Below, in pieces: positions 28,301 through 34,335 of a stretch of 37,956 bases of DNA. The notes below the pieces were generated by a model, which worked only from the letters and a program-made list of their open reading frames with translations, had not been told where the DNA came from and searched no databases. The stretch's first letter is position 1; each line of letters starts with the position of its first letter. Origin of the DNA: JAWLGW01 sp964569055 (lineage in GTDB: Bacteria; Planctomycetota; J058). The translations under genes were made by a program, and so were the position numbers. The DNA lies in contig CAZMSZ010000020.1 in the NCBI GenBank assembly GCA_964569055.1, positions 1 through 37,956 of the forward strand. The letters run 5' to 3'.

Positions 28301-29087
28301 CTTCCTCGCCAAGCTCGGCGACCCCAGCGCCCGCGGCGGCGTGATGCTCGCCCACTCGCTGCGCGCGATCGGCTACGCCGACACGGTGTTCTTCCCCGCC
28401 TCGGTGTTCGAGCGCTTCGTGCTGCCGGGGCAGCGCCCCGAGGCGCTGCGCGCGCTGCTCCGCCGCGACCGCTCCAGCGCGCGGGCGGCCCCGCGCGGGC
28501 TGCAGGGGCTGCCGGTGGTCCCCCCCGGCGTCTCGCCCGACCTGCGCGACTTCCTGGTCGACCACCACCTGATCAACGGCACCCAGGCCATGGTGATCAA
28601 CCTCGACCGCTGCACGCGCTGCGACGACTGCGTGCGCGGCTGCGCCGCGACCCACGAGCGCGACCCGCGGTTCATTCGCCACGGGCCGGTGCACGGCAAC
28701 CTCATGGTCGCCAACGCCTGCATGCACTGTGTCGACCCGGTGTGCCTGATCGACTGCCCCACCGGCGCGATCCACCGCCCGCTCGGCGGCGGGCAGGTCG
28801 TGATCCACGACGCGACCTGCATCGGCTGCGGGGCCTGCGCCTTCAACTGCCCCTACGACAACATTCGCATGGTCACCGTCCGCGACTCGGCCGAGCGCGT
28901 GGTCGCCGCGCGCGACGAGGCGGGGGCGCCCGCGCTGCCGGTGCAGCGCGCCACCAAGTGCGACCTGTGCTACGACCAGGCGACCCGCGAGCCCGCCTGC
29001 GTGCGCGCCTGCCCGCACGACGCGCTGCGGCGGGTCGACCTCTCCGACATCGGCGCCCTGCCCGGCCTGGCCCGGTGGCTGCAATGA
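25377..29087 (+). CDS. Giant coiled-coil / cNMP-binding / FHA-like / 4x[4Fe-4S] protein
   Basis: 1236 residues from GTG at 25377. Residues 1-375 are a charged helical region with repeated L-[ST]-x3-R-x2-L units, several exactly 32 residues apart. A cyclic-nucleotide-binding domain follows (about 425-600), with GEGEVFGEIAALTRTPRTATVV matching the phosphate-binding cassette (Glu553, Arg562) and a roughly 70-residue insert. Next is an FHA-like domain (about 668-765; IGWGADNDLRL, VSEHHAEL, HGTLLGG). A second, degenerate cNMP-like domain lies at about 925-1015. The C-terminus (1075-1215) has four [4Fe-4S] motifs in DmsB/NrfC style, e.g. CTRCDDCVRGC and CIGCGACAFNCP. There is no signal peptide or membrane helix, so it is cytoplasmic. 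It likely relays electrons to the b-type membrane protein encoded next (ATGA overlap), gated by ligand or partner binding. Confidence 0.88.
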   Translation: MSVFQAIEQSTREDHPFDRALHEGFRLAEKGLDEGERAQVRRARVRLLLYPALEPEERARLEEELAALRRRSEECLTPEERLRLSMAGEADLGDRATSDLERSLRAHVESAELRLTPASRDRLLRARRAGPALEARGGLEAEKAALESKAWAPLREEERVALEFFEDALPITPEERDLLARERAAVEALVLERLTPAERARLEAAELQRRAEASLEEAERERLRALPERQAEERELMALRARGEAALTLEQRTQLLRARLAERRDAAEQALSAAERRTLEQARLHLRTLREREELEQRAEQRLGKTSRARLDVLRESLEQRRDLRALRERAEQSLSAEEQERLRRLRAQLRLAPEARAQLERLYQRLAVANLSNEPGGFAPGLSEREALRRAEAYLAEIARVAPFNAMFDRYALDQDEDGAERLCELILRETRLRTFRREGERRELIVRQGDYGSTAFLILEGRVRILLQSEAQARATAGALGSSATRRRGWLGLLARWLGASPGREVRRVLDARYAGVRPGDDPVPIVIPDFAKLPAQSREHTLGEGEVFGEIAALTRTPRTATVVPDTEEVRLLEVRWQGLRGLIEEDDAFQRHVEARYRDSSRRAYVFRLDLFEHVGDTEAIRQHIREGDPIGLFVQRLGWAAPRERSGWPATFRVPAAAPAPLRCRIALLQGGAVERVELAPGQQRVRIGWGADNDLRLARRPTVSEHHAELRLVDGRWFLHNRSRHGTLLGGASVRTHTVLFPGAELAIGDAARLRLELAAEPAQPGAPELTLTLAAESPVHNGIGGVKAYLCALGDAPLPSEEVCAQVAEQVKRREYLRGEESRHVVVFTRRDPRQQDWRWLVPVHDAQEPVLGERSGHRYFGDPTPLVRGLIHSLALEEVVKATEFLSFGKFRWFERSPAEEQEGTHWAARLATQPLIASQGHYPNGVFMVRAGFARLTEQTDQGERTVSYLRPEAPYGYGLEEVIENFLAKLGDPSARGGVMLAHSLRAIGYADTVFFPASVFERFVLPGQRPEALRALLRRDRSSARAAPRGLQGLPVVPPGVSPDLRDFLVDHHLINGTQAMVINLDRCTRCDDCVRGCAATHERDPRFIRHGPVHGNLMVANACMHCVDPVCLIDCPTGAIHRPLGGGQVVIHDATCIGCGACAFNCPYDNIRMVTVRDSAERVVAARDEAGAPALPVQRATKCDLCYDQATREPACVRACPHDALRRVDLSDIGALPGLARWLQ

Positions 29088-29914
29088 GCGCGCTGGGGGC
29101 GATCCGGCGCGCGGCGGGCGTCCTCGTCGGGTGCGCGCTGTTGAGCGGGGCGGCCGGCGCGGCCCACCTCGTCCACGGCGCGGCCCTGGGGCACCCCGCG
29201 TTCGTCTCGGGCTGGGCGCTGGTGGCGGCCATGCTGCTGCTCACCGCCTACAACCTGCGCAAGAAGCTCGACTTCCTCCCCGCGCTGCTCGCCTCGCGCC
29301 ACTGGCTGTGGGGCCACCTCGTGATCGGCTACGCCTCGGTCGCACTGTTCGTGCTGCACGTGGGGGCGCGCCTGCCCGAGGGGCCGCTCGAGTCGCTGCT
29401 GTGGGCGCAGTTCGTGGGGGTGTGCGGGAGCGGGGTGCTCGGTCACTACGTCTCGCGCCGGTTCCCGGCGCTCCTGGCCGACCGCGGGCAGGAGGCCCTG
29501 TTCGAGCGGATCCCCGCGCTGATCGCCCAGGAGCGGGCCCGGGTCGAGGCGCTGGTCCTGCGCGTGGCGCGCGAGAACGACGCGAGCGACCTCCCCGAGC
29601 TGTACCGCGCGCACCTCGCGCCGTTCTTCGCCGGCCCCTGCCACGCGGCGCACCACCTGCTGGAGTCGCGCCGCCCGCTCGAGGAGCTGCTGCGCCGCGT
29701 CGACGGGCTCGAGCGCCTCTCGGGCCACGCCGAGCGCGAGGCGCTGGTCGAGCTGCGCGCCTCGCTCGAGGCCAAGAGCGACCTCGACTACCACCACGCG
29801 CACCAGGCCCTGCTCAAGGGCTGGCTGCTGGTGCACGTGCCGCTCGCCTACAGCCTGCTGGTCGTGGCGACCTTGCACGTGGTGCTCGCCTACGCGTTCG
29901 GAGGGATCCGGTGA
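29084..29914 (+). CDS. Predicted dihaem b-type cytochrome membrane protein
   Basis: 276 residues from ATG at 29084, overlapping the preceding stop. Five hydrophobic helices: about 8-33, 38-57, 72-95, 104-122 and 245-272. Helix 3 carries His78 and His92 and helix 5 carries His251 and His265, both H-x13-H, the spacing by which cytochrome b of bc1 complexes and NOX/ferric reductases hold two stacked haems. A soluble region (about 125-243) with several His separates helices 4 and 5. I infer that it carries electrons across the membrane from the iron-sulfur protein encoded before it to the decahaem cytochrome encoded after it. Global similarity to a named family is not evident; haem binding rests on the motif spacing. 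Confidence 0.72.
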   Translation: MSALGAIRRAAGVLVGCALLSGAAGAAHLVHGAALGHPAFVSGWALVAAMLLLTAYNLRKKLDFLPALLASRHWLWGHLVIGYASVALFVLHVGARLPEGPLESLLWAQFVGVCGSGVLGHYVSRRFPALLADRGQEALFERIPALIAQERARVEALVLRVARENDASDLPELYRAHLAPFFAGPCHAAHHLLESRRPLEELLRRVDGLERLSGHAEREALVELRASLEAKSDLDYHHAHQALLKGWLLVHVPLAYSLLVVATLHVVLAYAFGGIR

Positions 29915-32013
29915 AGGGCCGCCGGCTGCAGCTCACGGGGTACCGCGCGAGCGACTACGCCCGCCCCGGTGACCGCTGGACCTGCGGGCGCGACGCCGCC
30001 GCCAGCCCGTGCCCGCTGGGGCCGACCAGCCGCGGCGTGTGCGGCGCGGCCTGCACGCCGAGCGCCCTCCCGGGCGGCGGCTACGCCTGCGGCCACCCCG
30101 GCGGCTTGGCCTGCGCCGAGGGCCCGCTCGTCACGGCCGAGGGCGCCCGCTGCTCGCAGGTCCCCTGCCAGCCGCGCCCCAGCCTGCGGCGGGTGCGGGG
30201 CCTCCTGAGCGTGGGGGTGACCCTGCTCACGATCGCGCTGCTGACCGCGGCGCTCGCCCACCCGGGCACGCGCGACGCGGTCACCTCGCCCGGGCCGCTG
30301 TCGGTCCACCACGCCGCGCTGGCCTGCGCCGACTGCCACACCGCCGCCCTCTCGAGCGGGGCGCTGGCCTGGGCCGAGGCGGCCCTGCGCCCGGGCGCGG
30401 TCGGGCTCGAGCCCGCCAAGTGCGCCGCCTGTCACGGCCTGGACGGTCCGAGCGCGACCTTGGCCCACACGCTCGAGCAGGGCGCGCTCGAGGGCCTGCA
30501 GGAGCGCGCGCGCGCCCGCTGGGCGGAGGCGCCCGGCCCCCGTCCCGAGCCGGGGCTGGTGCTGCAGGGCGCGCTCGCGCTCGCCGAGCGCAGCGGGCTG
30601 CGCGGCCCCCACGGCTACGCCGCCGCCCACCAGATCGACTGCGGCTCGTGCCACACCGAGCACCAGGGGCGCGACGCGGCGCTGGTGGACGAGCGGCTCG
30701 AGACCCGCTGCCACGTGTGCCACACCACCAGCTTCGACGCGTTCGACGCGGGGCACCCCGAGTTCACCAGCTTCGGGGTCCGCCGCCCGCCGGGGACCGG
30801 GATCTTCACGCACTGGCGTCACTACCGCGACCGGTTCGGCGCCGAGCCGCTCGCCTGCACCGACTGCCACGCCCTCGACGAGCGCGGCCGGCACGTGCGG
30901 GTCAGGCCCGAGACGTTCGACACGCAGTGCACGCGCTGCCACCAGCACCGCCTGAACCTCGCCCCGCTCCCGCTGCTCTCGGCCCCGACCGGCCCGGTGC
31001 TGGCCTGGCTCGCCGACCTCGAGCGGCGGCCCGCCGTCGAGGAGGTCCCCGAGCTCGAGCCGACCGCGCTCTCGCGCCTGCTCCTGCCCGAGGCGCAGCA
31101 CGACAAGGCGCAGCGCAGCCTCAAGCTGCTGCGCAACCGCCTGCGCAGCCTCCTGCGCGAGGCGCCCGCCGACACCGACGGCGACGGGCGGTTCAGCGCG
31201 GGCGACGGGCTCGAGGCCAAGGACCTCGCCAAGCTGCGCAAGCTGACCGACGAGGCCGCGCAGGCCGCCGACTACACCGCCGCCCTGCGCGGGCTGGTGA
31301 AGACGCTCGCCGCGGGCGACCTCGCGCCGGTGCGCGCCGCGCTCGGCCTGGGCGAGCAGGCCGACCTCGCGGGCCTGCAGGCGGTGCTCCCGCGCGAGGC
31401 GCTGGCGAAGCTCGACGAGAGCTGGTGGGCGCCGAGCGGCGGCCCGGCGGCGCGCCGGTTCGCGCTCGGCGCGCCCGCCAACCTCGGCGGGGCCTGGCAG
31501 GGGCGCGGCGAGTGGGCGGCCGACGACGAGGGCGGCGGGCTGCGCTACCAGGGCTACACCCACGCCGACCCGTTCCTGCGCGCCTGGCTCGAGCTCGCGC
31601 CGCGCATGCCCGCGGGGCCGCAGCAGGACGCGCTGTTCGAGGCGCTGGCCGAGCGCTGCGGCAAGTGCCACGTCGACCCCGCGCTCCCGCCCGGCGAGCG
31701 GCTGCAGTGGACGTCGCAGCCCGCGCAGCTCGAGCTCGACCGCCGCCTGACCCACTTCGCCCACGGGGCGCACCTGCCGTTCGAGCAGGACTGCACCGCC
31801 TGCCACCAGCTCCCCGAGGCCGAGCCGGCCCGCGGCGCGAGCGACTTCGTGCTGGCCCCCGCCTGGCGCACCCGCGGCGAGCTCGGCCCCAACGCGACCG
31901 GCTGCCTGGAGTGCCACCAGCGCGAGCGCTACGACGCCTCGTGCCAGGTGTGCCACGACTACCACGCCGGCGCGCGCGCTCCCGCCGCCGGCGTGGTCCC
32001 GCGGGTACGCTGA
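29911..32013 (+). CDS. Membrane-anchored decahaem cytochrome c with Cys-rich N-terminal domain
   Basis: 700 residues from GTG at 29911, overlapping the cytochrome b-like stop. Residues 25-86 hold eight cysteines (25, 34, 44, 48, 60, 68, 81, 86) with no CxxCH. A basic LRRVRG then precedes a single helix (about 98-116), so by the positive-inside rule the Cys-rich part is cytoplasmic and the rest periplasmic. Ten CxxCH haem motifs follow: CADCH, CAACH, CGSCH, CHVCH, CTDCH, CTRCH, CGKCH, CTACH, CLECH, CQVCH. Between haems 6 and 7 lies a haem-free region of about 250 residues with an EF-hand-like loop, DTDGDGRFSAGD (421-432). It is the likely periplasmic electron outlet of the operon. The Cys-rich domain may bind Fe-S or zinc. 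Confidence 0.88.
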   Translation: MKGRRLQLTGYRASDYARPGDRWTCGRDAAASPCPLGPTSRGVCGAACTPSALPGGGYACGHPGGLACAEGPLVTAEGARCSQVPCQPRPSLRRVRGLLSVGVTLLTIALLTAALAHPGTRDAVTSPGPLSVHHAALACADCHTAALSSGALAWAEAALRPGAVGLEPAKCAACHGLDGPSATLAHTLEQGALEGLQERARARWAEAPGPRPEPGLVLQGALALAERSGLRGPHGYAAAHQIDCGSCHTEHQGRDAALVDERLETRCHVCHTTSFDAFDAGHPEFTSFGVRRPPGTGIFTHWRHYRDRFGAEPLACTDCHALDERGRHVRVRPETFDTQCTRCHQHRLNLAPLPLLSAPTGPVLAWLADLERRPAVEEVPELEPTALSRLLLPEAQHDKAQRSLKLLRNRLRSLLREAPADTDGDGRFSAGDGLEAKDLAKLRKLTDEAAQAADYTAALRGLVKTLAAGDLAPVRAALGLGEQADLAGLQAVLPREALAKLDESWWAPSGGPAARRFALGAPANLGGAWQGRGEWAADDEGGGLRYQGYTHADPFLRAWLELAPRMPAGPQQDALFEALAERCGKCHVDPALPPGERLQWTSQPAQLELDRRLTHFAHGAHLPFEQDCTACHQLPEAEPARGASDFVLAPAWRTRGELGPNATGCLECHQRERYDASCQVCHDYHAGARAPAAGVVPRVR

Positions 32014-32020
32014 GGAGGAA

Positions 32021-32165
32021 GGAAACAGGGAATATCAACAGGGAACAGGGAATTTGGAACTGGAAATGGCTGTCGCTGGTCGCGAACCCCTGGAACGCCC
32101 TGAGCCGCGCGCCCGCCGTTCTGGCATTCCTCATTTCCAGTTCCCTGTTGATATTCCCTGTTTCC
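32021..32165. repeat. Large palindromic intergenic element
   Basis: A 26-bp arm at 32021-32046 (starting GGAAACAGGGAATATCAACA) is the perfect reverse complement of 32140-32165. A further 13 bp (32056-32068, GGAACTGGAAATG) pairs with 32132-32144, partly the same right arm. Relative to the right arm, the left arm carries an extra 14 bp. The central 63 bases (32069-32131) are ordinary GC-rich sequence. The arms are far more AT-rich than the genome. It begins eight bases after the decahaem gene. It could be a terminator, a non-autonomous mobile element or a dispersed palindromic repeat. The rest of 32014-32242 shows nothing else. Confidence 0.8.
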
Positions 32166-32242
32166 TCTCTGCTCGAGCTTCCGGCCGCTGACAGCCGCTC
32201 CTTTCCTGGTATCACGTCGTCCTTCACCCCAGGCGCACACGA

Positions 32243-32932
32243 ATGACCCGCGATCGCCGCGCGCCGCTGCTCCAGACGACCACCCTGTGGGACTACCCGT
32301 CCCAGCACTACGGCCGCGCCATGCAGGGCGACAAGGCCTACCGCGGGGCGACGCCCTCGTGGGTGATCTGGAACCTGCTCCAGCGCTACACCCGCCCCGG
32401 CAACGTGGTGCTCGACCCCATGTGCGGCAGCGGGACCACGCTCGACGTGTGCGCCGACCTCGGCCGCGAGGGGGTGGGCTTCGACCTTCAGCCCACGCGC
32501 CGCGAGATCCACGAGGCCGACGCCCGCCACCTCCCGCTCGAGCCGGGCTCGGTCGACTTCGCCTTCGTCGACCCGCCCTACGCCACGCACCTGAAGTACT
32601 CCGGCCTCCCCGAGTGCATAGGCGAGCTCGACACGGACCAGGGCTACTACGAGGCCATGGAGCAGGTGATCGCCGAGCTCCACCGCGTCCTGCGCCCGCG
32701 CCGCCACATGGCGCTGTACGTGTCCGACTCCGCGCGCGAGGGGCAGGCCTTCGCGCCGATCGGCTTCGAGCTGTTCGACCGCCTCCGCCGCCGCTTCACC
32801 CCGATCGACGTGATCGCGGTGGTGCGACGCAGCCGCTCGCTCAAGAAGGGCCAGGGCCCGAAGACGGCGCGCGGCGGCGCGTATCTGCTGCGCGGGTTCA
32901 ACTACCTGTTCGTGATGCGCAAGGACGCGTAA
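32243..32932 (+). CDS. Small DNA methyltransferase (amino-group type)
   Basis: 229 residues. The AdoMet-binding motif I is VVLDPMCGSGTT (about 55-66) and catalytic motif IV is DPPY (110-113), as in N6-adenine and N4-cytosine DNA methylases; motif I precedes motif IV. A conserved block near the start (TPSWVIWNLLQRYT) resembles motif X. There is no obvious separate target-recognition domain, so it may be an orphan methylase or act on RNA. A late RRSRSLKKGQGPK stretch may contact nucleic acid. It stands between a palindromic element and a Uma2-type gene (93-base gap). A role in restriction-modification with that neighbour is possible but unproven. Confidence 0.8.
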   Translation: MTRDRRAPLLQTTTLWDYPSQHYGRAMQGDKAYRGATPSWVIWNLLQRYTRPGNVVLDPMCGSGTTLDVCADLGREGVGFDLQPTRREIHEADARHLPLEPGSVDFAFVDPPYATHLKYSGLPECIGELDTDQGYYEAMEQVIAELHRVLRPRRHMALYVSDSAREGQAFAPIGFELFDRLRRRFTPIDVIAVVRRSRSLKKGQGPKTARGGAYLLRGFNYLFVMRKDA

Positions 32933-33025
32933 GGGGTAAGAGGCAGCGGCCTTCCGGCTCCCCGAGCCCCGAGTTAGCCTGAACGAGGCCCCTCCCTGTC
33001 GGACCCGGCAGGTAGCGTTCGGAGC

Positions 33026-33799
33026 ATGTTCGTGCGACCCATGAGCGACGGTTGGACCAGCACCGAAGAGGCCCCCGCCGGCTACCGGCTGGGTGACCCC
33101 ATCGCACTGCACGACTTCCTCGCGCTCCCGCCCGACGGCCGGCGCTACACGCGTGACCGGCGCGGGAGGTTGGCCCTCATGCCGCCCGACGACCCCCTCC
33201 GCCACCGCCGCCCGCTCGGCGCGCTGGCCCGTCAGCTCTATCGGGCCCCCCTCGACGACGCCTCCTGGGAGCTGTTGCCGGAGCCCGGGGTCGCCTTCTC
33301 GCCGATCTACTCGCTCCGCACTCGCCGGCCCCTCCCGCGCTCGCGGATCGGGCGCAAGAGCCTGATCCCCGACTTCGCCGTGTTCGCAGGCCGCGCGCAG
33401 GTCGTGGCCCACAGCGCCGCCGGCGGGCTGGTGTTCGCTCCGACGGGGCTGCGCCTGGTGATCGAGGTCCTCTCCAAGGACACGCACCGCGAAGACCTCG
33501 GCCTCGGCCGCGCCGACCGGGACGACCGCTGGCGGACCTACCTCGCGAGCGACGTCCCCGAGTACTGGATCCTGAACGCCGGCCTCGAGCGCGGCGTGAT
33601 CCCGCCGCGCTCCGCGCTCTGCCTGCGGCGCGACGGGCAGCGGTGGGTGACGCTCGACGCTCCCGGGCCGCTCCACCCCACGGCCGAGGTGCACGGGCTC
33701 CGCCCGCTCGTGGGCGGGTCGGTCGCGTCGAGCGCCGTGCCGGGGTTGGCGGTCGACCTCGACGCGCTGTGGCGGGGCGTCACGGGCTCCACGCCATGA
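33026..33799 (+). CDS. Uma2-family (DUF820) PD-(D/E)XK nuclease-fold protein
   Basis: 257 residues, longer than the usual 180-200. The family core is visible: IPDFAVF (Asp116), RLVIEVLSKDTHREDLGLG (Glu147 in the E-V-x-S motif, with Lys151 close by), and RTYLASDVPEYWILNA, matching Y-x3-G/D-V-x-EYW of Uma2. Acidic residues are in the right places for a metal-dependent nuclease, though activity of this family is little tested. ATG at 33026 is preceded by TTCGGAGC; ATG at 33041 is an alternative. The stop overlaps the COQ4-like ATG by four bases, so the two are coupled. Uma2 genes multiply in cyanobacteria and other phyla and are often tied to mobile DNA. Confidence 0.8.
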   Translation: MFVRPMSDGWTSTEEAPAGYRLGDPIALHDFLALPPDGRRYTRDRRGRLALMPPDDPLRHRRPLGALARQLYRAPLDDASWELLPEPGVAFSPIYSLRTRRPLPRSRIGRKSLIPDFAVFAGRAQVVAHSAAGGLVFAPTGLRLVIEVLSKDTHREDLGLGRADRDDRWRTYLASDVPEYWILNAGLERGVIPPRSALCLRRDGQRWVTLDAPGPLHPTAEVHGLRPLVGGSVASSAVPGLAVDLDALWRGVTGSTP

Positions 33800-34335
33800 G
33801 CTCACCGCTCGACACGCCGATCTCGCCAGAGACGCTCATGCACGACGGTCTGGCGCTCTACCTGGCGGAGAACGGCTTCGGCGTCGAGGAGTACGACAAG
33901 AAGTGGGCCTTCTTGGTGTTCTTCGGGATTCGGTTCAAGATCCCCAACCCCCCGTCGCACCGCCGGGCGCTGATGCTCCACGACCTGCACCATGTCCTGA
34001 CGGGATACGGGACGGACGTCCGCGGCGAAGGCGAGATCACGGCCTGGGAGCTCGGGCGGGGAGGGCTGTTCGACTTCGGCCTGTACGTCGCCTTCGTGTG
34101 GGTGAGCGGCGTCCTGTTGGGGCTCCTCCTGGCGCCGTCCCGGACGTGGACGGCGTGGCGGCTCGGCGCCCAGACCAGGGGCTCCCTGTATCACTCGTCG
34201 AGGAGCTACGAGGAGCTGCTCGCCATGACGGTCGGCGACGTCCGTCGCGAGCTCGAGCTCCCGACGGGCGGCTTGGCGACGGCGCCGCGCAAGCTGCACT
34301 CGGGGGCGCCGGCGCGAGAGACGGCCCGTCCTTGA
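33796..34335 (+). CDS. COQ4-like protein with HDxxHx11E metal motif
   Basis: 179 residues from ATG at 33796, overlapping the Uma2 gene. The segment LHDLHHVLTGYGTDVRGEGE contains His62-Asp63-x2-His66-x11-Glu78, exactly the HDxxHx11E zinc motif of COQ4, which in eukaryotes supports ubiquinone synthesis (ring C1 decarboxylation/hydroxylation). A hydrophobic segment (about 92-112) follows. Elsewhere the sequence diverges from mitochondrial COQ4, and whether this host makes ubiquinone is not shown here. The identification rests on the motif plus the HVLTGY context. The stop touches the stop of the convergent lipoprotein gene with no spacer. Confidence 0.5.
   Translation: MSSPLDTPISPETLMHDGLALYLAENGFGVEEYDKKWAFLVFFGIRFKIPNPPSHRRALMLHDLHHVLTGYGTDVRGEGEITAWELGRGGLFDFGLYVAFVWVSGVLLGLLLAPSRTWTAWRLGAQTRGSLYHSSRSYEELLAMTVGDVRRELELPTGGLATAPRKLHSGAPARETARP

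Noticed and set aside
29911..30180. The N-terminal Cys cluster of the decahaem protein as further haem sites
   Set aside because: None of the eight Cys form CxxCH, and this part precedes the membrane helix on the predicted cytoplasmic side.
31193..33805. An 870-residue antisense frame passing through the palindromic element and the Uma2 gene
   Set aside because: It has no recognisable domain and conflicts with four well-supported plus-strand genes; part of it only translates the repeat.
33026..34335. Toxin-antitoxin pair (Uma2 and COQ4-like)
   Set aside because: Both proteins are larger than typical toxin-antitoxin members and match other families; only the start/stop overlap suggested it.
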